From Deefgea rivuli DSM 18356 (GTDB taxonomy: Bacteria > Pseudomonadota > Gammaproteobacteria > Burkholderiales > Chitinibacteraceae): a stretch of DNA of 64,000 nucleotides. The stretch covers positions 124,001 through 188,000 of the forward strand of contig NZ_KK211081.1 in assembly GCF_000620145.1 (NCBI RefSeq), in the 5' to 3' direction. Positions 34,530 to 45,111 of this stretch are shown here, one piece after another. Both the position numbers and the translations under genes were made by a program. Position 1 is the stretch's first letter, and the number at the start of each line of letters is the position of its first letter. Below the pieces are notes generated by a model. That model saw only the letters and a program-made list of their open reading frames with translations, was not told the DNA's origin and did no database searches.

Positions 34530-35231
34530 TTAAGCACTCGGTGCTGATAATAAGACATTTACACTCGGTGCTTGTGATGAGCCAAGTTCACTCGGCGCTT
34601 GTAAAAATCCATCTGCACAAGCTGGCGCAGTAACGCGCACTTGCTTGCCGACCACGGCTAATTGCCCAGCCACAAACCATTGCACCACTTTCGGATACAG
34701 CTGATGCTCTTGCGCCAAAATCCGCTGCGCCAAACTGTCCGCCGTATCGTCCAACATCACCGGCACGGCGGCTTGCGCAATAATCGGGCCGCTATCGAGT
34801 TCCGCCGTGACAAAATGCACCGTGCAACCCGCCAACTTCACGCCTTCATCAATCGCGCGCTGATGCGTATTCACGCCGATAAAAGCCGGCAACAGCGATG
34901 GATGCACATTGATTAAGCGATTCACATAATGATTCACAAACTCAGCAGTCAAAATCCGCATAAAACCCGCCAGCACGACTAAATCCGGCGCAAAGCCATC
35001 GATCAACTCTGCCAAAGCCGCATCAAACGCTTCACGACCCGCAAATTGCTTGTGATCGAGCACCGCCGTGGCAATCTCGCGCTCAGCCGCCCACGTTAAA
35101 CCCGCTGCATCAGGGCGATTAGAAATCACCGCCGCAATCTGTGCGCCAGCGGCTTTCTCATTCAAAAACGCGTTCACAATCGCCTGCATATTGCTGCCAC
35201 GACCCGAAATCAAAATTACAATATTTTTCAT
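34530..35231 (-). CDS. purN: Phosphoribosylglycinamide formyltransferase
   Basis: Transfers a formyl group from 10-formyl-THF to GAR, the third step of purine synthesis. 233 aa, about 20 longer than E. coli PurN. Phosphate loop ISGRGSNM near residue 8. The catalytic set is in NVHPSLLPAF and HFVTAELDSGPII. The extra C-terminus (about 212-233, ending SAPSA) is encoded by three imperfect copies of CACTCGGTGCTT and looks like a recent repeat expansion. The start is preceded by a promoter/operator box shared with purM. Confidence 0.95.
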   Translation of the reverse strand: MKNIVILISGRGSNMQAIVNAFLNEKAAGAQIAAVISNRPDAAGLTWAAEREIATAVLDHKQFAGREAFDAALAELIDGFAPDLVVLAGFMRILTAEFVNHYVNRLINVHPSLLPAFIGVNTHQRAIDEGVKLAGCTVHFVTAELDSGPIIAQAAVPVMLDDTADSLAQRILAQEHQLYPKVVQWFVAGQLAVVGKQVRVTAPACADGFLQAPSELGSSQAPSVNVLLSAPSA

Positions 35232-35251
35232 TTTAAAAACAAAAGAGTGAC

Positions 35252-35296
35252 GTATATGAATGCAGGCATTTTATAGTAATGCTTGCATTCATATAC
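35252..35296 (-). promoter_or_regulatory. purN promoter and palindromic operator
   Basis: Perfect 13-bp inverted repeat GTATATGAATGCA / TGCATTCATATAC with a 19-nt centre. Read toward purN, it holds CTATAAAATGCCTGCATTC: a -10-like TATAAA followed by AATGC-NN-GCATT. The + strand box GAATGCNNGCATTTTATAG (35258-35276) recurs upstream of purM. Confidence 0.55.
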
Positions 35297-35330
35297 CTAC
35301 TCAAAACCTTGATCATCCTAAACCTACAAT

Positions 35331-35358
35331 AAAAAAAGCGAGACCGTACAGGCCTCGC
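35331..35358 (-). terminator. Candidate terminator downstream of purM
   Basis: Minus strand: GCGAGGCC-tgtac-GGTCTCGC (one mismatch) followed by T7. Confidence 0.7.
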
Positions 35359-35493
35359 CTCGAACCCTCTCGCGACGCGAAAGTGCCAAGCGCCGATCAG
35401 AGCGGGAAGCACGGAACACAGGAACCGGAGTGTACGGTTGTACATGAGGATTCCGAGTACCGCGCGACTCGCTATCAGCGGATGCTTCGCACT
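35359..35493. other. Structured non-coding stretch after purM
   Basis: 135 bp with no gene. It contains GGAGTGTACGGTTGTACATG, a GTAC-loop-GTAC motif like the family-1 core but in a different context, followed by GAGGATTCCGAGTACCGCG. From memory, similar stretches are dispersed in other beta- and gammaproteobacteria. Confidence 0.35.
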
Positions 35494-36531
35494 TTACGCA
35501 ACTTGAGTTTGGTGCTCATCGCCTACGCGCGCGCGAACTGTACCGAGTTGATACACCGTTTCACCTTCCGCTTCGAGCAAGGCCGTTGCAGCAGCAGCGT
35601 CAGTAGCCGACATAATCACGACCATACCCACGCCACAGTTAAAGGTTTTGTACATTTCTTGCGGTGCAACATTGCCTTGCTCTTGCAACCATTGGAACAA
35701 TTTTGGCATCGTCCAGCTGCTGGCATCGATTTGTGCAACCACATTGTCTGGTAATACGCGTGGCACGTTTTCTGTGATACCGCCGCCAGTAATGTGCGCC
35801 ATGCCTTTGACGGTCATTTCAGCCATCAGTTTCAAAAGCGGTTTTACATAAATGCGCGTTGGTGCCATTACCACGTCGCCCAAGCTCTTGCCGCCATCAA
35901 ATTCAGCCGCGTAATCGGCATCAGCCAGATGCAAAATCTTACGAATCAGCGAGTAACCATTTGAGTGCGCGCCGTTAGAAGCCAAGCCCAAAACCACGTC
36001 GCCAGCGGCAATTGTCGTGCCGTCGATGATTTTGCTTTTTTCAACAACGCCAACGGCAAAACCCGCCAAATCGTACTCGCCAACGGGATACATGCCCGGC
36101 ATTTCAGCGGTTTCGCCGCCCGTTAAGGCGCAACCCGCTTGCTCGCAACCTGCGGCAATGCCTTTAATCACTTCAGTCGCACTATCCACATCCAATTTGC
36201 CGCAAGCGAAATAATCTAGGAAAAATAGTGGCTCAGCGCCTTGTACCAAAATATCGTTGACGCTCATGCCGACCAAATCGATACCGACTGTGTCGTGGCG
36301 ATTCAATTCAAAAGCGAGTTTCAATTTAGTGCCGACACCATCAGTGCCCGATACCAAAACTGGCTCTTTAAATTTTTTGCTGATTTCAACCAGCGCGCCA
36401 AAGCCGCCAATGCCGCCAAGAACTTCAGGTCGCATCGTGCGTTTAGCAAACGGTTTAATGTTTTCAACGAGCTGGTCACCAGCGTCGATATCAACACCGG
36501 CATCGCGGTAACTCAGACTTTGTTTTGACAT
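35494..36531 (-). CDS. purM: Phosphoribosylformylglycinamidine cyclo-ligase (AIR synthetase)
   Basis: ATP-dependent closure of FGAM to aminoimidazole ribonucleotide, the fifth step of purine synthesis. 345 aa, standard length. N-terminal [58 protein letters not shown] and [12 protein letters not shown] are family hallmarks. Upstream of purN on the same strand but separated by a terminator and about 260 bp, so each has its own promoter; both carry the same box. A purE-like or purF gene is not nearby. Confidence 0.97.
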   Translation of the reverse strand: MSKQSLSYRDAGVDIDAGDQLVENIKPFAKRTMRPEVLGGIGGFGALVEISKKFKEPVLVSGTDGVGTKLKLAFELNRHDTVGIDLVGMSVNDILVQGAEPLFFLDYFACGKLDVDSATEVIKGIAAGCEQAGCALTGGETAEMPGMYPVGEYDLAGFAVGVVEKSKIIDGTTIAAGDVVLGLASNGAHSNGYSLIRKILHLADADYAAEFDGGKSLGDVVMAPTRIYVKPLLKLMAEMTVKGMAHITGGGITENVPRVLPDNVVAQIDASSWTMPKLFQWLQEQGNVAPQEMYKTFNCGVGMVVIMSATDAAAATALLEAEGETVYQLGTVRARVGDEHQTQVA

Positions 36532-36585
36532 GGGATAAGGCCTCGTACTTAGGTGAACAGCGCGCAGAATGCAGTTTCAAACCGC

Positions 36586-36613
36586 AGCAAGCGCGACCCT
36601 CGCGGGCGCTTGC
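36586..36613. other. GC-rich hairpin upstream of purM
   Basis: GCAAGCG / CGCTTGC flanking about 14 nt, 55-82 bp before the purM start, between the shared box and the gene. Would lie in the 5' leader. Confidence 0.4.
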
Positions 36614-36661
36614 CACTGTCAAAACCCACTCTGAGTGCGTTAGAATAGGTAGTCATACAGC

Positions 36662-36681
36662 GAATGCCCGCATTTTATAGC
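36662..36681 (-). promoter_or_regulatory. purM promoter/operator box
   Basis: + strand GAATGCCCGCATTTTATAGC, i.e. TATAAAATGC-NN-GCATTC toward purM. Matches the purN box at 35258-35276 except for the two central bases. Confidence 0.5.
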
Positions 36682-36743
36682 AAAAATGGCACTTCGCCTG
36701 CCCCAATCGTCACCAAGATTGCGATTTATTCCGTAGTCAGTTA

Positions 36744-36835
36744 TGTACAAAAGTTTTCCCGCTTGGCACACAGCCGCAAACCGTACACATCGTACGCTGA
36801 GCCAAAGCCAGAATGCGGGGGAAGTTTATCTTTGT
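36744..36835 (+). repeat. Family-1 element, copy f (CCCGC subtype)
   Basis: ACAAAAGTTTTCCCGCTTGG ... CCGTACACATCGTACGC ... GAATGCGGGGGAAG. The end arms are compensated (CCCGC/GCGGG), unlike the CCAGC and ATGGC subtypes. Adjacent to copy g, so the 446-bp purM-hda gap holds two copies plus the purM leader. Confidence 0.75.
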
Positions 36836-36856
36836 AATTAGAAATCTAAGTACGAG

Positions 36857-36942
36857 TGCACACGTTTTATGGCAAGGCGTCGATGCCGCAGGCAGTACAC
36901 GAAGTACGACAAGGCGAGACAACAATGCAAGAAAACTTTTGC
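36857..36942 (+). repeat. Family-1 element, copy g
   Basis: TGCACACGTTTTATGGCAAG ... GTAC-acgaa-GTAC ... CAATGCAAGAAAACTTTTGC; ends 35 bp before hda. Confidence 0.88.
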
Positions 36943-36977
36943 CTAAGCACTTATTGTTTGACACAAGGCCGACCTGA

Positions 36978-37643
36978 ATGAACCAGCTGGTACTGGATCT
37001 ACTGCTACCACAACCCAAAAGCTTTGATGATTTTGTGCGCGGTGAAAATGCCGAATTGCTGTTTCAGCTCAGCCTGTGGGCCAGCGGCGATACATCGGTG
37101 CGGGCGCTGTATTTATGGGGCGAAGCAGGCGCAGGCAAAAGCTATCTACTGGCCGCAGCGCAAGAACGCTTGGCTGCGCAAGGTCAGGTCATTCTGATTA
37201 ATGCTTTAAACGATATGCTGCCGCAAGAGCTTGCCTCTGACGCCGCGCTGATTGTCGACAATGTCGCCAGCCTCGATGCCGAGCAGCAAATTGTGCTGTT
37301 CGATCATTACAATACATTGCGCGAAGGTAGTGGGCGGATTTTGGTCAGCGGTCACTTGCCGCCGATGCTATTGCCACTGCGCGACGATTTAACAACGCGC
37401 TTGGGCTGGGGATTGATCTATCAATTGAAAACTTTGTCGGATTCTGACAAAGCGGCTGCGCTACAACGTTACGCTCGCCGCCTAGGGTTCGAACTCAACG
37501 AAGAACTCGTCGAATACCTAATGCGCCACGCCGAGCGCGACCTGCCCAATCTGTATCAACAAATTGCCAGCATCAACGCACTCTCTTTAAGCAAACAGCG
37601 CCCTGTGACGCTGTCTTTGCTGCGTGAAGCACTCAAAGCATGA
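36978..37643 (+). CDS. hda: DnaA regulatory inactivator Hda
   Basis: DnaA-paralogous AAA+ protein that with the sliding clamp stimulates DnaA-ATP hydrolysis to limit re-initiation. 221 aa. The N-terminal clamp-binding segment is MNQLVLDLLLPQP. Walker A is GEAGAGKS (48-55) and the sensor/arginine-finger region is around LPPMLLPLRDDLTTRLGWG. No DNA-binding domain IV, as in Hda. It follows two family-1 repeats. Confidence 0.93.
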   Translation: MNQLVLDLLLPQPKSFDDFVRGENAELLFQLSLWASGDTSVRALYLWGEAGAGKSYLLAAAQERLAAQGQVILINALNDMLPQELASDAALIVDNVASLDAEQQIVLFDHYNTLREGSGRILVSGHLPPMLLPLRDDLTTRLGWGLIYQLKTLSDSDKAAALQRYARRLGFELNEELVEYLMRHAERDLPNLYQQIASINALSLSKQRPVTLSLLREALKA

Positions 37644-37644
37644 T

Positions 37645-37693
37645 GGGTATATTGACATAGCCATTATTTAATAATTACTAGATCAATATACCC
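37645..37693. repeat. Family-2 palindromic element, copy e
   Basis: Perfect 11-bp ends GGGTATATTGA / TCAATATACCC with centre TAGCCATTATTTAATAAT. Follows the hda stop. Confidence 0.85.
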
Positions 37694-37749
37694 ACAAAAA
37701 AACCGTTTAGCAAAATCAAAGCACATTGCGCAATATCAGGCACACAAAA

Positions 37750-37776
37750 TAAAGCCGACACGAAGTCGGCTTTAAA
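37750..37776. terminator. Bidirectional terminator
   Basis: AAAGCCGAC-acgaa-GTCGGCTTT with A/T flanks, between hda and the pilin genes. Confidence 0.8.
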
Positions 37777-37799
37777 ATTAACAGTATTGGATTCAATAT

Positions 37800-38414
37800 T
37801 TACGGCAAAACACGCATCACCACATTCACTTGCCCCGTCAATGACCAGCAATCAGTTGCTGGTGTATAGATTGTTATACTATCGGCATCCCGTATCACCC
37901 CAGATCCAGAAGCGCCGTCATCTATTTGCCGATCCAACGCACAAACCAGACGTGGATCTGCTTGTGCACCACCCGGCAAATCAAGCCAGCTCCCAGCAAC
38001 TGGGCGACCTGCGCCAACAAAACTTGGATTTCCCGCGCCAGTGCTATTCCAAATATTCCAGTCCTGCCCAAACATACTACGCCGCTCTGCACTCGTTAGA
38101 ATATTGGTTCGATCAATCAAGGCAACCCAAAATGCAGTGGCCTCGTTACCATTTTCAATCAAACCGTTTCTTGCGCCAGGACAAATTGCCGTGCCAGCAA
38201 GAGGCTGGCCAGCTGCGCAACCATCGCCGGGATAACTGCCATATTTTTCGTAAAAAATATTAATCCCTGCGATGACTTTGTTGTGCTGTGCGGCCAAATT
38301 CTTCACCTTGGCACCATCGATCAAATCTTTACCTTTAAAAGCCATCCCCAAGATTAGACCGATGATGACCAACACAATCGCCAATTCAACCAAAGTAAAG
38401 CCGCGCTGTCGCAT
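37800..38414 (-). CDS. Type IV pilin-like protein (1)
   Basis: 204 aa with a class III signal, MRQRG cleaved before FTLVELAIVLVIIGLILGMA. Phe+1 and Glu+5 are present, as in type IV pilins and type II pseudopilins. The polar segment starts KGKDLIDGAKVKNLAAQHNKV. A globular domain follows, rich in Gly/Asn/Asp, with Cys near GDGC and a conserved C-terminal CWSLTGQVNVVMRVLP. Not in a pil operon here. It follows its paralogue across a hairpin. Could be a minor pilin or secretion pseudopilin. AGGAAAA precedes the ATG. Confidence 0.85.
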   Translation of the reverse strand: MRQRGFTLVELAIVLVIIGLILGMAFKGKDLIDGAKVKNLAAQHNKVIAGINIFYEKYGSYPGDGCAAGQPLAGTAICPGARNGLIENGNEATAFWVALIDRTNILTSAERRSMFGQDWNIWNSTGAGNPSFVGAGRPVAGSWLDLPGGAQADPRLVCALDRQIDDGASGSGVIRDADSITIYTPATDCWSLTGQVNVVMRVLP

Positions 38415-38435
38415 TATATTTTTTCCTCAATAATA

Positions 38436-38457
38436 AATGCCCCGGTCAAGGGGCATT
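38436..38457 (-). terminator. Hairpin between the two pilin genes
   Basis: AATGCCCC-6 nt-GGGGCATT, followed on the minus strand by TTATTATT. Weak terminator or processing site. Confidence 0.55.
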
Positions 38458-38472
38458 CATTTGCGCTACAAG

Positions 38473-39081
38473 TTAAGGTAAAACGCGAACCCCCACAGTC
38501 ACCTGCCCAGTTTGTGCCCAACAATCTGTCGCTGCGGTATAAACCAAGCCAGTACTACGCACAATTCCCGTAGTGTTCACTCCGTCGTCCATCAAACGGT
38601 CCAAAGCACAAACAAAGCGAACATCAGCAGCCGCCTGCGGCACTCCTGCCGCATTAGTTAATGACATAAAATTAGTTCCTGTAGCAACTAACGTCACGTC
38701 AGCAGATGGTGTAATTGCCCACGGTTGTCCAAATACACTTTGGATATCAGCGTTCGTGAGGATATTAGTATTTAACAAAAGGTTAATTGCTGATTGCGTT
38801 TCAAACGCATTTCCTAGTATCCCGTCGCGATTACCAGCTGGGCAAGTCGTACCGCCCCCAAGCGCGACTACAGCAGCTATACAACCATCCCCAGGATATG
38901 CACCATATTTCTCGTAATAAATATTAAATCCAGCCACAATCTTATTGTATTGCGCCTGCATATTTTTTACTTTAGCGCCGTCAATCAAGTCCTTACCCTT
39001 AAACGCCATCCCTAAAATCAAACCAATAATCACTAGCACAATCGCTAGCTCGACCAAGGTAAAACCACGCTGTTGCTTCAT
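38473..39081 (-). CDS. Type IV pilin-like protein (2)
   Basis: 202 aa, signal MKQQRG cleaved before FTLVELAIVLVIIGLILGMA. The first ~65 residues are nearly identical to the neighbour; the middle diverges (AAVVALGGGTTCPAGNRDG) and the C-terminus converges again (CWAQTGQVTVGVRVLP). Shared features are YEKYGxYPGDGC, VCALDRxxDDG and the C-terminal Cys, likely disulfides. AAGGG precedes the ATG. Tandem duplication with diverging surface is the simplest reading. Assembly system not visible in this window. Confidence 0.85.
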   Translation of the reverse strand: MKQQRGFTLVELAIVLVIIGLILGMAFKGKDLIDGAKVKNMQAQYNKIVAGFNIYYEKYGAYPGDGCIAAVVALGGGTTCPAGNRDGILGNAFETQSAINLLLNTNILTNADIQSVFGQPWAITPSADVTLVATGTNFMSLTNAAGVPQAAADVRFVCALDRLMDDGVNTTGIVRSTGLVYTAATDCWAQTGQVTVGVRVLP

Positions 39082-39205
39082 ATTTTCATCCCTTGTAAAA
39101 ATCTCATTTGAACTGCTGTCATGAAAACATAGGCAATAAATTCTACCGATGCCAATTCATCGTCAAAAAAAGACAAATGCTGTGCATTCTGCCGCTCAGC
39201 GGTAG

Positions 39206-41890
<2,685 letters not shown>

Positions 41891-41905
41891 GCAATATGTA
41901 GCAAT

Positions 41906-41938
41906 GATGCCAAGGCAATACCCTTGGCATCTTTTTTA
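41906..41938 (+). terminator. Terminator between leuS and lptE
   Basis: 10-bp stem GATGCCAAGG / CCTTGGCATC with a 6-nt loop and T6. It ends 18 bp before the lptE ATG. Confidence 0.9.
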
Positions 41939-41955
41939 ATTTGATTGGAACCGCC

Positions 41956-42474
41956 ATGCCATTACGTTTGAAAACCTTATTCCTTCTTGGGCTCTGCCTT
42001 AGCCTGATGGCGTGCGGCTTTCACTTGCGCGGGCAAGGGGCTAACTCACAACTGATATTCAAAACAGTCCAAGTTACCGGCGGTGGCGCTGCAGCACAAG
42101 AATTACGTAAAGCGCTGGTATTACAGCCAGGTGTGCAGCTAGTCGACAAAGCAGGCGAAGCGCAAATTAATATCATCCGCGAAGGCTCGGACAAACAAAT
42201 TCTCAGCGTGAATAGCGCTGGCCAAGTGGTGCAATATCGCGTCTTCTACCGCGTTCATTTTAATGCCACCGCGCATGGTGAAACCCTACTGGAAGACTCA
42301 ACTATTTCTTTAAGCCGCACCTTACAATGGGATGAAAACGTGTTGCTCGCCAATGAAAATGAAGAAGGCAAACTGATTAGCGAAATGCAGCGCGACTCTT
42401 CACAGCAAATCATTCGCCGCGTAAACGCAGCTGCACGGCAACGTGCAGCATCAGTTCCGGCAACTGCACCTTAA
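41956..42474 (+). CDS. lptE: LPS-assembly lipoprotein LptE
   Basis: Outer-membrane plug and chaperone of LptD. 172 aa from ATG 41956 with GGAA 5 nt upstream. Lipoprotein signal MPLRLKTLFLLGLCLSLMAC, lipidated Cys20. It is followed by GFHLRGQG, the family's characteristic start, and an alpha/beta domain. With leuS and holA it forms the conserved leuS-lptE-holA order. The alanine-rich C-terminus (RRVNAAARQRAASVPATAP) is typical. Confidence 0.94.
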   Translation: MPLRLKTLFLLGLCLSLMACGFHLRGQGANSQLIFKTVQVTGGGAAAQELRKALVLQPGVQLVDKAGEAQINIIREGSDKQILSVNSAGQVVQYRVFYRVHFNATAHGETLLEDSTISLSRTLQWDENVLLANENEEGKLISEMQRDSSQQIIRRVNAAARQRAASVPATAP

Positions 42475-42475
42475 T

Positions 42476-43483
42476 ATGCGTACTGAAGATCTGGCTGCGA
42501 GCGTGCAACGTAAACTCGCACCACTCTACATTATTCATGGCGATGAAACTTTACTTAGCCTTGAAGCGGTACAAACGCTACGCGATACCGCGCGCCAGCA
42601 AGGCTATTCTGAGCGCGAAGTTTTAACGGTCGAGAATGCAGCGCATTTTCAGTGGAGTCAGCTCACCTCGCAAGGGCAGTCTCTGTCCTTATTCGCTGAG
42701 CTGCGCATTTTGGAATTACGTATTCCGAATGGCAAGCCGGGAACCGAAGGGGGTAAAGCGCTAGAAGCTTTTGCTGGTAAGCTCCCTAGCGATACACTCT
42801 CGATTATTACCTTGCCCAAGCTGGATAAAGCAGCGCTCAATAGCAAATGGATGACCGCACTCGCCAAAGCGGGTGAAGTGATTGAAGCGAAAACCATCGA
42901 ACGCAGTGCCCTGCCGCAATGGATTAGCAAACGCCTTGCTACACAGCAGCAAAGCTTAAGCCCTGATGCGATGGAATGGTTGGTCGATCGAGTTGAAGGT
43001 AATTTACTCGCGGCATTACAAGAAATTCAAAAACTAGCACTGCTACACCCTGCAGGCAAACTCAGCTTAAATGACCTCGAAGCAGCCGTCGCCAATGTCG
43101 CTCGCTACGATGTGTTTCAATTGGGCGAAGCGCTACTGATCGGCGATGCCGAACGGCTCTGCCATATGCTGGCAGGCCTCAAGGCGGAAGGCGAATCAGC
43201 GGTGCTGGTGCTTTGGGCACTGACTGAAGAAACACGGAATCTATTTCGCTTTGCGCAAGGCCGCTCTCGCAATATCGCCAGCGCTCAGCTCATCAAAGAT
43301 TTACGCCTGTGGGGCAATAAGCAACGCCTGATTGAACCTGCCGCCAGCCGCTTAAACCGCCGTCAAATTACGCAAGCACTTGCCAGTGCAGCGCGGATTG
43401 ATGGCCTGATTAAAGGCATTGGTACGGGCGACGTTTGGAATGAACTGACCGCAATGGCACTCTCGCTGAGCACTCAATGCTAA
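42476..43483 (+). CDS. holA: DNA polymerase III subunit delta
   Basis: Clamp-loader wrench that opens the sliding clamp. 335 aa from ATG 42476 (MRTEDLAASVQRKLAP), one nt past the lptE stop; E. coli HolA is 343 aa. N-terminal APLYIIHGDETLLSLEAVQTL and the C-terminal helical collar are typical. Its stop is at the exact edge of a family-1 repeat. Confidence 0.94.
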   Translation: MRTEDLAASVQRKLAPLYIIHGDETLLSLEAVQTLRDTARQQGYSEREVLTVENAAHFQWSQLTSQGQSLSLFAELRILELRIPNGKPGTEGGKALEAFAGKLPSDTLSIITLPKLDKAALNSKWMTALAKAGEVIEAKTIERSALPQWISKRLATQQQSLSPDAMEWLVDRVEGNLLAALQEIQKLALLHPAGKLSLNDLEAAVANVARYDVFQLGEALLIGDAERLCHMLAGLKAEGESAVLVLWALTEETRNLFRFAQGRSRNIASAQLIKDLRLWGNKQRLIEPAASRLNRRQITQALASAARIDGLIKGIGTGDVWNELTAMALSLSTQC

Positions 43484-43568
43484 GCCAAAAATTCTCCAGC
43501 ATCGTTACCTCGCCTTGCCGTACGATTTGTAATGTCTACGGCTCGGTGCCTTGCTGGAAAGTTTTTGG
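43484..43568 (-). repeat. Family-1 element, copy h (CCAGC subtype)
   Basis: GCCAAAAATTCTCCAGCATC ... CGTACGATTTGTAATG ... CTTGCTGGAAAGTTTTTGG. Begins 1 nt after the holA stop and ends 42 bp before rng. Confidence 0.85.
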
Positions 43569-43610
43569 ACTGCTACTTACTCCACCCCCAACTCGACCTG
43601 CAAAGTGGCT

Positions 43611-45062
43611 ATGAAAGAACAAATCCTCGTCAATATCACCCCGCAAGAAACCCGTGTTGCCACCATTGATGAGGGGGTTGTGCATGACATTCATATCGAA
43701 CGCGCCGCCCACCGTGGTTTGGTCGGGAATATTTACTTGGGCATGGTGAAGCGAGTTTTACCAGGAATGCAAAGCGCTTTTATCGAGATTGGTCTTGAGC
43801 GCGCCGCCTTTTTGCATATTGCCGATGTGATTGAACAACGCCAAAACCCAAGCGAAGTCCAGCGCATTGAACGCCTGCTGCACGAAGGCCAAGCGGTAAT
43901 GGTGCAAGTCATTAAAGACCCCATCGGCACCAAAGGCGCACGACTTTCAACGCAAATCAGTATCGCAGGTCGTTTTTTGGTGTTCTTACCGCAAGACAAT
44001 CACATCGGCATTTCGCAGCGTATCGGCGACGATAGTGAGCGTGATCGTCTACGCCAACGCATGGAAGCTTTACTGCCAGAAACACACCTCGGCTATATCG
44101 TCCGCACCAGTGCCGATCATGCATCAGATGATGAATTGCGTGCCGATATTGAATACCTCAGTTTGATCTGGGCAGATATCAAAAAAAGCTCCATCACCCT
44201 ACCCGCCAAATCGTTACTCTTTCAAGATTTATCACTGCAGTTACGCGCACTACGCGACATGGTCACCACCGAAACCGACAGCGTTTGGGTCGATAGCCGC
44301 GAAAACTTTGCCAAGATGACTGAATTTGCGGGGCGATTTGTATCGGACGTATTACCAAGAATTCAGCTGTATTCGGGTGAGCGTCCGCTGTTTGAATTGC
44401 ACGGTGTTGAAGCAGAAATCGAACGTGCCATGAGTCGCCGCGTGAATCTGAAATTTGGTGGCTATCTCATCATCGACCAAACCGAAGCGATGACGACCGT
44501 CGATGTGAACACTGGCGGCTTTGTCGGTACGCGCTCTTTTGACGATACGATTTTCAAAACCAATCTCGAAGCGACGCAAGTCATCGCACGACAACTGCGC
44601 CTGCGCAATTTGGGCGGCATTATCATCGTCGATTTTATCGATATGGATAATGAAGAACACAAAACAGCTGTATTGAACGAACTTAAGAAAGCACTAGAAA
44701 AAGATCGCACCAAAATCACAGTATCAAATTTCACCAGCCTCGGTTTGGTCGAAATCACGCGCAAACGTACGCGCGAATCACTCGCCCATGTGCTGTGCGA
44801 GCCTTGCCCAACCTGCCAAGGACGCGGTGAAATCAAAACGGCACAAACAATTTGCTATGAAATTCTACGAGAAATTTTGCGGGAAGCGCGGCAATTTAAT
44901 GCCAAAGAATATCGAATCTTAGCCGCCCAATCGGTCATCGATATGTTCCTCGACGAAGAATCTGCCAACTTGGCGCAGCTGGCCGATTTCATCAAAAAAC
45001 CGATTTATCTACAGGTAGAAACGGCGTATACGCAGGAACAGTTTGATGTGGTACTGGTATAG
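43611..45062 (+). CDS. rng: Ribonuclease G
   Basis: Endoribonuclease of the RNase E/G family; matures 16S rRNA 5' ends and cleaves mRNAs. 483 aa from ATG 43611 (MKEQILVNITPQETRV). S1 domain at 36-120 (GLVGNIYLGMVKRVLPGMQS). Catalytic metal-binding aspartates Asp298 (DVNTGGFVG) and Asp341 (VDFIDM) have the spacing of RNase E. The zinc-link is CEPCPTCQGRG. No C-terminal degradosome scaffold. A longer frame from 43551 is not conserved. Convergent with the polysaccharide locus. Confidence 0.96.
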   Translation: MKEQILVNITPQETRVATIDEGVVHDIHIERAAHRGLVGNIYLGMVKRVLPGMQSAFIEIGLERAAFLHIADVIEQRQNPSEVQRIERLLHEGQAVMVQVIKDPIGTKGARLSTQISIAGRFLVFLPQDNHIGISQRIGDDSERDRLRQRMEALLPETHLGYIVRTSADHASDDELRADIEYLSLIWADIKKSSITLPAKSLLFQDLSLQLRALRDMVTTETDSVWVDSRENFAKMTEFAGRFVSDVLPRIQLYSGERPLFELHGVEAEIERAMSRRVNLKFGGYLIIDQTEAMTTVDVNTGGFVGTRSFDDTIFKTNLEATQVIARQLRLRNLGGIIIVDFIDMDNEEHKTAVLNELKKALEKDRTKITVSNFTSLGLVEITRKRTRESLAHVLCEPCPTCQGRGEIKTAQTICYEILREILREARQFNAKEYRILAAQSVIDMFLDEESANLAQLADFIKKPIYLQVETAYTQEQFDVVLV

Positions 45063-45111
45063 AGTATTACCATCTAGCCATTATTTAATAATGGCTAGAG
45101 CAATATACCTA
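45063..45111. repeat. Family-2 palindromic element, copy f
   Basis: GAGTATTACCATC TAGCCATTA-tttaa-TAATGGCTA GAGCAATATACC. It fills the whole gap between convergent rng and the PglF-like gene and touches both stop codons. Confidence 0.85.

Noticed and set aside
35260-35754. 164-codon plus-strand frame across the purN-purM gap
   Set aside because: Covers the terminator and the purM antisense; no ribosome site.
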